A DNA stretch of 64,000 nt from Streptomyces bacillaris (GTDB lineage: Bacteria; Actinomycetota; Actinomycetes; Streptomycetales; Streptomycetaceae). The translations under genes were made by a program, and so were the position numbers. Where the stretch lies: positions 5,518,001-5,582,000 of the forward strand of contig NZ_CP029378.1 of NCBI RefSeq assembly GCF_003268675.1, read 5' to 3'. Each line of letters starts with the position of its first letter. The stretch's first letter is position 1. Shown one piece after another: positions 9,530 through 16,683 of this stretch. The notes under the pieces are model-generated. The model did not search any database. It saw only the letters and a list, made by a program, of their open reading frames with translations, and was not told the DNA's origin.

Positions 9530-9574
9530 CCGGGGGAGGGTCGGTGAATTTCTTTGCCGTCGACCTTCCCCCGG
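9530..9574 (+). terminator. Probable terminator of the sugar operon
   Basis: A 14-bp inverted repeat (arms 9530-9543 and 9561-9574, one G-T wobble) with a 17-base AT-rich loop lies 38 bases after the dehydrogenase stop. There is no T-run after the stem. Partly complementary GTACGAGTT and AACTCGTGTAC flank it and could lengthen the structure. Confidence 0.6.
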
Positions 9575-9622
9575 CGAACTCGTGTACGAAATGAACGCGG
9601 GTGGCCATGAGAGCCACCGTGC

Positions 9623-9634
9623 TAGCGTTTTTGG
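9623..9634 (+). promoter_or_regulatory. Leaderless promoter -10 box
   Basis: TAGCGT (9623-9628) is followed by exactly six bases and then the GTG at 9635. That puts the expected transcription start on the start codon. No Shine-Dalgarno sequence precedes the GTG, which agrees with a leaderless mRNA. No clear -35. Confidence 0.6.
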
Positions 9635-11032
9635 GTGTCCAAAACCCCTGCTCCCAAACATGTGATCTATCTGGCCATCGGGTTTCCCCCGGCCGCGAAG
9701 AGCTGCGCCTATCGGATGCGGGAAACCGCCAACCAATTCGTCTCACAGGGCTGGGACGTCACGGTGGTGACCATCGCCGACGCCTCCTGGGAGCGGGACT
9801 TCGGCCTCGACCACACCCTCTCCGAGCGCGTCGACCCCCGCGTACGCATCGTGAAACTGCCGCTGGTGCGCGAGGACCTGGAGACCGACATCCGGACGTT
9901 CTCCGAAGAGCGCGCGCTCCGGCCGGCCCAGTGGGCCGCCGCCTACCGCAGGAAGGGGATGGACGACTTCCCCGAGCCGATCTACGGCGGCTGGAAGGCC
10001 GACCTCGAACAGGCCGTCGGGCGCGTCCACCGGGAGAAGCCGGCCGACCTCGTCCTCGCGACCTGCGTGCCGTACGTGAACATGGCCGCCGCCCTCCACC
10101 TGTGGGAGACCCACCGGGTGCCGTACGCGATCGACTTCCGCGACGGCTGGTCCGTCGACGTCCTCGGCGACGGCGAGGCCTTCACCCCCGACTCGCCCTC
10201 CGGCGTCTGGGAGCGCAGGGTGCTCTCCCAGGCGCTCTCCCTCTGGCTCGTGAACGACCCGATCGCCGACTGGTACCGGCAGCGCCACCCCGATCTGGCC
10301 GCCCGCTTCCACGTCGTACGCAACGGGTACGACGAGGACAGCGTCCCCGCCCGGACGCGCACCCCCGACCCGGCAGCCGGGCTGACCTTCGGGCACCTCG
10401 GGGTGGTCACCTCGCCGCCGCGCATCCTCGAGGCCGTCCTCGACGGCTGGCGCATCGCCCGCGAGCGCGATCCGCTCGTCGCCCGCTCCCGGCTGGAGAT
10501 CCGCGGCCAGATCGGCTCCGGCGCGGCCCGCGAGGCCAACGCCCACATGGAGATGATCCGCCGGGCGCAGGCCCGGGGGGAGGCGGTGAGCTTCGGCGGG
10601 GCCGCCCCCAAGGCCGAGGTGCCGGACATCTTCGCGAGCTGGGACGTCCTCCTCCTCATGATCATGGGAGGCAAGTACATGACCTCCGGCAAGGTGTACG
10701 AGTACGCCGCGACGGGCCTCCCGGTCATGTCCGCGCACGAGGTCGAGCACGACGCGAGCACCGTGATGACCGGCCACCCGCTGTGGACGGGCGCCTTCGG
10801 CTTCGACGAGGAAGCGCTGGCCACGGCCTACTCCGCCGCCGCGAAGCTCGCCGTCGAGGCGACCGACGAGGACCGGGCCGCCGCCCGGGCGCACGCCGCC
10901 CAGTACGCGCGGGCCGCCCAACTGGGCCCCGCCGTCCGCCGGCTCATCGGCCGGGTCACCGGCGCCCCGGACGACCCCGGGGCGCAGGCCGCGGCCCCGG
11001 GCACCCACGAGGTGGAGGACCTCTCGGTATGA
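9635..11032 (+). CDS. GT4-like glycosyltransferase
   Basis: Protein of 465 residues with a GT-B fold. The N-terminal acceptor domain starts with HVIYLAIGFPPAAKSCAYRMRE, a glycine/proline loop typical of GT4 enzymes. The DFRDGW segment lies near 165. The C-terminal donor domain includes FGHLGVVTSPPRILEAV (about 250) and GGKYMTSGKVYEYAATGLP (about 345), where the basic and glutamate residues normally contact the nucleotide sugar. GTG start with no ribosome binding site but a -10 box six bases upstream. The downstream gene starts in an ATGA overlap. Probably part of wall glycopolymer assembly; specificity unknown. Confidence 0.8.
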   Translation: MSKTPAPKHVIYLAIGFPPAAKSCAYRMRETANQFVSQGWDVTVVTIADASWERDFGLDHTLSERVDPRVRIVKLPLVREDLETDIRTFSEERALRPAQWAAAYRRKGMDDFPEPIYGGWKADLEQAVGRVHREKPADLVLATCVPYVNMAAALHLWETHRVPYAIDFRDGWSVDVLGDGEAFTPDSPSGVWERRVLSQALSLWLVNDPIADWYRQRHPDLAARFHVVRNGYDEDSVPARTRTPDPAAGLTFGHLGVVTSPPRILEAVLDGWRIARERDPLVARSRLEIRGQIGSGAAREANAHMEMIRRAQARGEAVSFGGAAPKAEVPDIFASWDVLLLMIMGGKYMTSGKVYEYAATGLPVMSAHEVEHDASTVMTGHPLWTGAFGFDEEALATAYSAAAKLAVEATDEDRAAARAHAAQYARAAQLGPAVRRLIGRVTGAPDDPGAQAAAPGTHEVEDLSV

Positions 11033-13164
11033 CGCAGGTACTTCTGATCGCCGGAGCACCGCCGCAGGAAGCGGTCCTCAGGGCGTCGGTGGAGCAGTTC
11101 CGGGCGGCGGGCGCCACCGTCGAACTGGTGGGACTCTTCGCCCCGGACGACATCGAACCCGGCCTCGGCCTCGCCGGACTGCGTTCCCTCAAGGCGGCCG
11201 CCGCCGACCGCGGCAAGGCCTTCGAGAAGCGCGTCGCCAAGCTCTCCGCCCCGCGCCGCGTCTGGGCCTCGGCCGAACGCGACCGGCAGGTCCGCCGCGC
11301 CGGGCGCCGGGCCCACGTCCTGGTCGCCCTGGACGCCTCCGCCGTCTACGCGGTGTGGCGGCTGGCCCAGCTCAACCGCAAGGCGCACGCGGTCTTCGGC
11401 ATCGCGCCCGCGCTCAAGGCGGTCGAGGAGCGCCGCGCCCGCCCCCTCCACCACGCCCTGCGGGACGCCGCCCGGACCGTGCCCACCCCGGCCACCGTCG
11501 GCCGCTCCACCCGGGGCGCCGCCCGGCGCGTCGTCGGCGGGGCACTGCGCCGCGCCTCCTCCCCGGCTGTCATGCGCACCACGCTCGGCGCCCGCTCCTG
11601 GCGCGGGGTGGTGGCCGCGCCCAGGGTGCCGGACCGGCTGCGGGCCAAGCTCGCCCGCCGCGTCAGCCTCAGCATGGCCAAGGGGGGCCGCAAGGCGGGC
11701 GCCAGCCTGGTGCTCGGGGACGCCGCCCGCCGCACCACCGACCGGGCGCTGCGCGCGGCCCTGCTCGCCGAGGCCGCCCGGGCCGACCTGGCGCGCGGTC
11801 ACGACGACCCGGCGCTGCGCCGGTCCGCCTACGAGGCGGCGCTCGCCCTCGCCGACCGGCGTCACGCCAAGGGCGACGCCAAGGGGGCGGCGGCCTCGCT
11901 CTCCTCCGCGCTCACCCTCGCCTTCCCCCGGGCCGTCCACTTCGACTCGCTCTCCTCACCCCTGGCCGCCGACCCCGTCGGCTATCTGGCCCCCTTCCGC
12001 GCGAGCACCGCCTTCCAGGCCCTGACCGCACCGCGCGGCCGCACCGCGCCCGCCGCCCCCGTACCGGCCGGCCGACCCCTGCGGCTGCTGGTCACCACGT
12101 ACTCCAACGCCAACTTCCTCCACCCCATCCGCGAGCGGTACGCCGACCACCCCGGCGTCGAGATCCGCTTCCTGGACCTGAAGGAGGACGAGACGCTGCG
12201 TCCGCTCGCCCGGGGCGGCCAGCGGATGATGGAGCACGCGCTCGGCGGCGCGCCCGCCCTCGGGGAGCAGGCCGAGGCGGCGCTCCGGCCGCATCTGGAG
12301 TGGGCGGACACGGTCTTCGTCGACTGGTGCACCAACGCCGCCGCCCTCTTCACCCTGGTCGACCCGGGCACCACCCGGATCGTCGTACGGCTGCACAGCT
12401 ACGAGGCGTTCACGCTCTGGCCGCACCTCGTGGCGTGGGACCGGGTCGACGACGTGGTCTTCGTCGGGGACCACCTGCGCGATCTGGCCGTCGCCTGCCT
12501 GCCGCCCCTGGCGGCGCCGGACGGACCGGCGCTGCACGTCATCGCCAACGCCATGGACCTGGAGCGGTTCCGGCGGGAGAAGACCGGCGCCGACGCCCGC
12601 TTCACCGTGGGCCTGATCGGCGCGGGTGTCGTCGCCAAGGATCCGCGCTGGGCCGTGGAGGTCCTGCGGCTGCTGCGGGAGCACGACGAGCGGTACCGCC
12701 TGGTCGTCATCGGGGACGGGCTGGACCGCAAGGCGAGCCCCGCGGCCCGCGCCTACGACGACCTCCTCCGGAAGGACCTGGCCGAGCTGGAGCCCACCGG
12801 GGCGGTCCGGCTGCTGGGGCGTACGGAGGATGTGCCCGCGGCTCTCACCGGGGTCGGGGTGATCCTCAGCAGCTCGGTGCGCGAGAGCTTCCACTGCGGC
12901 CTGGTCGAGGGCGCCGTCAGCGGGGCGCTCCCGGTCGTCCGCGACTGGCCGTTCTTCGCGGGCAAGGAGCACGGCGCCCGGACCCTCTTCCCCGCCGACT
13001 GGGTGGTCGCCACCCCGAGGGAGGCCGCCGACCGCGTCCTCGCGCTGACGGCGACCGAGGAGAAGTGGCGCAAGGCGACGGCCGACGCGGCGGAGCACGC
13101 GCTGACGACCTGGGACTGGCCGGTGATCGCCCCCGGCTTCGACCGGCTGCTGCTGAAGGGCTGA
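11029..13164 (+). CDS. Large GT4 glycosyltransferase with an unrecognised N-terminal half
   Basis: Protein of 711 residues. The C-terminal part (about 345-711) is a glycosyltransferase: RPLRLLVTTYSNANFL, DTVFVDWC, RIVVRLHSYEAFTLWPHL, then GLIGAGVVAKDPRWAVEVLRLL and SSSVRESFHCGLVEGAVSG, the last resembling the GT4 donor-binding E-x7-E loop. Residues 1-340 are rich in Ala/Arg helices and I do not recognise a family. They begin with a short Rossmann-like segment (VLLIAGAPP) and could be a degenerate GT-B domain or a scaffolding region. The gene overlaps the upstream GT4 by four bases and converges on the acetyltransferase gene, separated by a symmetrical hairpin. Confidence 0.72.
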   Translation: MTQVLLIAGAPPQEAVLRASVEQFRAAGATVELVGLFAPDDIEPGLGLAGLRSLKAAAADRGKAFEKRVAKLSAPRRVWASAERDRQVRRAGRRAHVLVALDASAVYAVWRLAQLNRKAHAVFGIAPALKAVEERRARPLHHALRDAARTVPTPATVGRSTRGAARRVVGGALRRASSPAVMRTTLGARSWRGVVAAPRVPDRLRAKLARRVSLSMAKGGRKAGASLVLGDAARRTTDRALRAALLAEAARADLARGHDDPALRRSAYEAALALADRRHAKGDAKGAAASLSSALTLAFPRAVHFDSLSSPLAADPVGYLAPFRASTAFQALTAPRGRTAPAAPVPAGRPLRLLVTTYSNANFLHPIRERYADHPGVEIRFLDLKEDETLRPLARGGQRMMEHALGGAPALGEQAEAALRPHLEWADTVFVDWCTNAAALFTLVDPGTTRIVVRLHSYEAFTLWPHLVAWDRVDDVVFVGDHLRDLAVACLPPLAAPDGPALHVIANAMDLERFRREKTGADARFTVGLIGAGVVAKDPRWAVEVLRLLREHDERYRLVVIGDGLDRKASPAARAYDDLLRKDLAELEPTGAVRLLGRTEDVPAALTGVGVILSSSVRESFHCGLVEGAVSGALPVVRDWPFFAGKEHGARTLFPADWVVATPREAADRVLALTATEEKWRKATADAAEHALTTWDWPVIAPGFDRLLLKG

Positions 13165-13212
13165 CCGCTGGAGGGCCGACCTCCGGAGGGCTTGACCGCT
13201 GGAGGGCCGACC
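13162..13212 (+). repeat. Two 20-bp direct repeats 31 bp apart
   Basis: Identical 20-base copies (TGACCGCTGGAGGGCCGACC) occur at 13162-13181 and 13193-13212; the first includes the stop codon of the glycosyltransferase gene. It looks like a small tandem duplication; no function suggested. Confidence 0.7.
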
Positions 13213-13215
13213 CCT

Positions 13216-13254
13216 CTCCCCGTACGACGGCTGAGCACTCCGCCGTACGGGGAG
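13216..13254. terminator. Bidirectional terminator between convergent genes
   Basis: An 11-bp inverted repeat (CTCCCCGTACG at 13216-13226 and its complement at 13244-13254) sits between the ends of the GT4 gene and the acetyltransferase gene. No T-run on either side. Confidence 0.65.
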
Positions 13255-13274
13255 GAGCCCGGGCCCTCGGTGCC

Positions 13275-13883
13275 TCAGGCCGGAGTGGCCCGCTCCCTGA
13301 GGGCGCCGTCCTCCTCCTCGTACACCGTCCCGTCCTGCGGGCACTCCCACACGCCCGGCTCGCCCTCGCGGGCGGTCAGGCGCTCCCCGCTGCGGCCCAC
13401 CCAGCCGATCCGCCGGGCCGGTACGCCGACGACCAGGGCGAAGTCGGGGACGTCCCGGGTCACCACCGCGCCCGCCGCGACCATGGCCCACCGGCCGATC
13501 CGGACCGGCGCCACACAGACGGACCGGGCCCCGAGCGAGGCTCCCTCCGCGACCTGGACGCCCACGGGCTGCCAGTCGCCGCCGCGCTTCTGCCGGCCGT
13601 CGGGGTCCACCGAGCGCGGGTTGTGGTCGTTGGTGAGGACCACCGCAGGGCCGACGAAGACGCCGTCGGCCAGCTCGGCGGGCTCGTAGACGAGGGCGTA
13701 GTTCTGCAGCTTGACGTTGTTCCCGATGCGGACGCCGGAGCCGACGTACGCGCCCCGGCCCACCACGCACCCTTCGCCGAGCTTCGCGCCCTCCCGGATC
13801 TGCGCCAGCTCCCAGACGCTGCTGCCCGCCCCGATCTCGGCGCTCTCGTCGACCTGGGCGGTGGGCTGGACCCTGTAGTTCAC
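13275..13883 (-). CDS. Hexapeptide-repeat N-acetyltransferase (WbpD/WlbB-like)
   Basis: Left-handed beta-helix acyltransferase of 202 residues. Repeats such as IGAGSSVWELAQIREGAKLGEGC and IGNNVKL build the helix. The segment VFVGPAVVLTNDHNPRS near residue 75 matches the ligand loop I recall for WbpD/WlbB, which acetylate the 3-amino group of UDP-GlcNAc3NA. The helix ends with VVTRDVPDFALVVGVPARRIG near 150. The C-terminal 45 residues are charged and lack clear family features. GTG start, preceded by GAAAGG. It lies on the opposite strand, end to end with the glycosyltransferase genes, and completes the set of four enzymes for a diacetamido-uronic acid. CoA-dependent activity is a family inference. 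Confidence 0.82.
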   Translation of the reverse strand: MNYRVQPTAQVDESAEIGAGSSVWELAQIREGAKLGEGCVVGRGAYVGSGVRIGNNVKLQNYALVYEPAELADGVFVGPAVVLTNDHNPRSVDPDGRQKRGGDWQPVGVQVAEGASLGARSVCVAPVRIGRWAMVAAGAVVTRDVPDFALVVGVPARRIGWVGRSGERLTAREGEPGVWECPQDGTVYEEEDGALRERATPA

Positions 13884-13994
13884 GTCGTACGCCTTTCACG
13901 GGAGCCGGAAACCGGGAGCCGGGCCGGTCCCGGGCAGCATAGGGCGGTCGGCGGGCCCTGCGGTGGCCCTGCGGCCGGGTGGCGCGACCCCGGT

Positions 13995-14023
13995 TTGACC
14001 CCCGGAACCCGGCCCCGTAACCT
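13995..14023 (+). promoter_or_regulatory. Consensus promoter for rplU-rpmA
   Basis: TTGACC (13995-14000), a 17-base spacer and TAACCT (14018-14023) give a good housekeeping-sigma promoter. The predicted start near 14030 leaves a leader of about 165 bases before rplU. Confidence 0.75.
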
Positions 14024-14109
14024 TGACCCTCGGTGTGTTTCCGTACGCACCTGCCCCTGAGCACATCCCTCCCGGTCCCGGTCGGTGTTCGCGCCGTCCG
14101 CCAGGAGAG

Positions 14110-14157
14110 GCCGCTCATCCTTCCGGATCGTCCCGGGCCCCGGCCCGTGCGAGCGGC
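14110..14157 (+). promoter_or_regulatory. Branched RNA leader upstream of rplU
   Basis: In the rplU 5' leader, GCCGCTC (14110-14116) pairs with GAGCGGC (14151-14157). Between them are two short hairpins, ATCC-TTCC-GGAT (14117-14128) and a CGGGC/GCCCG hairpin (about 14134-14147). The result is a three-way junction of the kind used in ribosomal-protein autoregulation. I cannot assign it to a named leader family. Confidence 0.4.
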
Positions 14158-14197
14158 TGGCATCAGGGGATCCGTTCCGAGCGAGGGAGAGATCCGC

Positions 14198-14518
14198 GTG
14201 TACGCCATCGTGCGCAGCGGTGGTCGCCAGCACAAGGTTGCTGTCGGCGACATCGTTGAGGTTGACAAGATTTCCACTGCCAAGGTTGGCGACACGGTCG
14301 AGCTCTCGACCCTGCTCGTTGTCGACGGTGACGCGGTCACCAGCGACCCGTGGGTGCTCGACGGCATCAAGGTCACGGCCGAGGTCGTGGACCACCACAA
14401 GGGCGCGAAGATCGACATCCTTCGCTACAAGAACAAGACCGGCTACCGCCGTCGCCAGGGTCACCGCCAGCAGTACACGGCGATCAAGGTCACCGGTATC
14501 CCCGCGGCTGCGAAGTAA
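14198..14518 (+). CDS. rplU: 50S ribosomal protein L21
   Basis: Ribosomal large-subunit protein of 106 residues, the usual length. It opens MYAIVRSGGRQHKVAVGD and has the signature KNKTGYRRRQGHRQ near the C-terminus. GTG start chosen because GAGGGAGA lies 8 bases before it and the homologous N-terminus begins there. It is followed after 14 bases by rpmA, the usual L21-L27 pair, and then by obgE, which acts in 50S assembly. Confidence 0.97.
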   Translation: MYAIVRSGGRQHKVAVGDIVEVDKISTAKVGDTVELSTLLVVDGDAVTSDPWVLDGIKVTAEVVDHHKGAKIDILRYKNKTGYRRRQGHRQQYTAIKVTGIPAAAK

Positions 14519-14532
14519 GGGACTGAGAACAC

Positions 14533-14790
14533 ATGGCACACAAGAAGGGCGCATCGTCCACTCGGAACGGGCGCGATTCCAATGCTCAGCGGCTCGGCGT
14601 GAAGCGCTTCGGCGGCCAGGCCGTCAACGCCGGTGAGATCCTGGTCCGCCAGCGCGGCACCCACTTCCACCCAGGCACGGGCGTCGGCCGTGGCGGCGAC
14701 GACACGCTGTTCGCGCTGACCGCCGGTGCGGTGGAGTTCGGTACCCACCGTGGCCGCAAGGTCGTGAACATCGTTCCGCTCGCCGTCTGA
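14533..14790 (+). CDS. rpmA: 50S ribosomal protein L27
   Basis: Ribosomal protein of 85 residues that sits near the peptidyl-transferase centre. It begins MAHKKGASSTRNGRDSNAQR with the typical L27 basic N-terminus and contains GGDDTLFAL near residue 57. No Firmicutes-type N-terminal cleavage extension is present. Co-transcribed with rplU. Confidence 0.97.
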   Translation: MAHKKGASSTRNGRDSNAQRLGVKRFGGQAVNAGEILVRQRGTHFHPGTGVGRGGDDTLFALTAGAVEFGTHRGRKVVNIVPLAV

Positions 14791-14829
14791 GTTCTTCCTC
14801 AGCGCGCGCAGAACGGCACACAGCACCTT

Positions 14830-14882
14830 CCGAGGGCGGATCTCAGCTTTCCCGGCGAACGGGGAAGCGGGTCCGCCCTCGG
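14830..14882 (+). terminator. Nested hairpin between rpmA and obgE
   Basis: Outer stem CCGAGGGCGGA (14830-14840) pairs with 14872-14882; an inner GCTTTCCC/GGGGAAGC stem fills the loop. No T-run, so it could be a weak terminator or a processing/attenuation site that lowers obgE expression relative to the ribosomal genes. Confidence 0.55.
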
Positions 14883-14937
14883 CGTGTTACGACAGAGACA
14901 ATTCCGTATTTTTCTGCTGTACCTGGAGGCACCCACC

Positions 14938-16374
14938 ATGACCACCTTCGTGGACCGCGTCGAGCTGCATGCCGCCGCGGGTAACGGAGGCCACGGCTGC
15001 GCCTCCGTACACCGGGAGAAGTTCAAGCCGCTCGGCGGCCCCGACGGGGGCAACGGCGGCCGCGGCGGCGATGTGATCCTGGTCGTCGAGCAGTCCGTGA
15101 CCACGCTGCTGGACTACCACCACAGCCCCCACCGCAAGGCCACCAACGGCCAGCCCGGCGCCGGTGACAACCGCTCCGGCAAGGACGGCCAGGACCTGGT
15201 CCTGCCCGTGCCCGACGGCACCGTCGTCCTCGACAAGGCCGGCAACGTCCTCGCGGACCTGGTCGGCCAGGGCACCACCTTCGTCGCCGGACAGGGCGGC
15301 CGCGGCGGGCTCGGCAACGCTGCGCTGGCCTCCGCCCGCCGCAAGGCGCCCGGGTTCGCACTGCTCGGTGAGCCGGGGGAGAGCCGGGACATCGTCCTGG
15401 AGCTCAAGACCGTCGCGGACGTGGCGCTCGTCGGCTACCCGAGCGCGGGCAAGTCCTCGCTGATCTCGGTGCTCTCCGCCGCCAAGCCGAAGATCGCGGA
15501 CTACCCCTTCACCACACTGGTCCCCAACCTCGGTGTCGTCACCGCGGGTTCGACCGTCTACACCATCGCGGACGTCCCCGGCCTCATCCCCGGCGCCAGC
15601 CAGGGCAAGGGGCTCGGCCTGGAGTTCCTGCGCCATGTCGAGCGCTGCTCGGTGCTCGTGCACGTCCTGGACACCGCGACGCTGGAGTCCGACCGCGACC
15701 CCCTCTCCGACCTCGACACCATCGAGGAGGAGCTGCGCCAGTACGGCGGCCTGGAGGACCGGCCCCGCATCGTCGCCCTGAACAAGGTCGACATCCCCGA
15801 CGGCCAGGACCTGGCCGACATGATCCGCCCCGACCTGGAGGCCCGCGGCTACCAGGTCTTCGAGGTCTCCGCGATCGCGCACAAGGGCCTCAAGGAGCTG
15901 AGCTTCGCGCTCGCCGGGATCATCGCGAAGGCGCGGGCCAGTAAGCCGAAGGAGGAGGCGACCCGGATCGTCATCCGCCCGAAGGCCGTCGACGACGCGG
16001 GCTTCACGGTCACCGCGGAGGGCGAGGACCTCTACCGCGTACGGGGCGAGAAGCCCGAACGCTGGGTGCGCCAGACCGACTTCAACAACGACGAGGCCGT
16101 CGGCTACCTCGCGGACCGGCTCAACCGCCTCGGCGTCGAGGACGCGCTCGTCAAGGCGGGCGCGCGGGCCGGTGACGGCGTCGCCATCGGCCCCGAGGAG
16201 AACGCGGTCGTCTTCGACTGGGAGCCGACCATGCAGGCCGGTGCCGAGATGCTGGGGCGCCGCGGTGAGGACCACCGCATGGAGGCACCGCGTCCGGCGG
16301 CCCAGCGACGCCGGGAGCGCGCTGCGGAGCGTGACGACGCAGAGCAGGAGTACGACGAGTTCGACCCCTTCTAG
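14938..16374 (+). CDS. obgE: GTPase Obg/CgtA
   Basis: Essential GTPase of 478 residues for late 50S subunit assembly and, in streptomycetes, linked to the onset of differentiation. The glycine-rich Obg fold occupies residues 1-155 (FKPLGGPDGGNGGRGGDV). The G domain has P-loop GYPSAGKSSL, DVPGLIPGA and NKVD. A C-terminal OCT domain (about 340-420) ends in a charged tail rich in Arg/Glu. ATG start preceded by GGAGG at 8 bases. Three genes in order rplU, rpmA, obgE. Confidence 0.96.
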   Translation: MTTFVDRVELHAAAGNGGHGCASVHREKFKPLGGPDGGNGGRGGDVILVVEQSVTTLLDYHHSPHRKATNGQPGAGDNRSGKDGQDLVLPVPDGTVVLDKAGNVLADLVGQGTTFVAGQGGRGGLGNAALASARRKAPGFALLGEPGESRDIVLELKTVADVALVGYPSAGKSSLISVLSAAKPKIADYPFTTLVPNLGVVTAGSTVYTIADVPGLIPGASQGKGLGLEFLRHVERCSVLVHVLDTATLESDRDPLSDLDTIEEELRQYGGLEDRPRIVALNKVDIPDGQDLADMIRPDLEARGYQVFEVSAIAHKGLKELSFALAGIIAKARASKPKEEATRIVIRPKAVDDAGFTVTAEGEDLYRVRGEKPERWVRQTDFNNDEAVGYLADRLNRLGVEDALVKAGARAGDGVAIGPEENAVVFDWEPTMQAGAEMLGRRGEDHRMEAPRPAAQRRRERAAERDDAEQEYDEFDPF

Positions 16375-16394
16375 AGGGCGCACGACCTCCAGGA

Positions 16395-16432
16395 CCGGAA
16401 GGCCTGACTCCGATCGGAGTCAGGCCTTCCGG
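16395..16432 (+). terminator. Terminator after obgE
   Basis: Near-perfect 38-base palindrome (CCGGAAGGCCTGACTCC and its complement with almost no loop). No T-run. Marks the end of the ribosomal/obgE unit. Confidence 0.7.
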
Positions 16433-16683
16433 CGATTCGGGGGCGGATACGGGCGGTCCGGGCGCTCGAACCGGGCTCCAGGGGGCGTGAGGATGTGCAG
16501 ATTATGAAAGTTCTCTACGGATTCGGTCTCGGGTGGAACCTGCCGTGCTCCATCAACATCCCTGGCCAGACGGTGAACGGGGGGTTTCCAGGGGGTGCGG
16601 GACGGGGGTCGTCCGCCTTGCGGGACGGTCACGGAGAGTGCGAACATCGCGCTGTTCCACCCCCGTAGCGAAGTAGGTCGTCA
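16433..16683. other. Intergenic region before the CDP-ribitol synthase gene
   Basis: About 250 bases with no credible gene on either strand. It includes an AT-richer patch near 16500-16525 and G-runs near 16578-16600. No consensus promoter is seen, and the following GTG has only a weak AGTAGG-like ribosome binding site. Confidence 0.4.

Noticed and set aside
9601..11028. 1187-residue frame joined to the 711-residue glycosyltransferase
   Set aside because: The upstream part is an Arg/Pro-rich shadow of the GT4 gene at 9635. The true start is the ATG at 11029 in an ATGA overlap.
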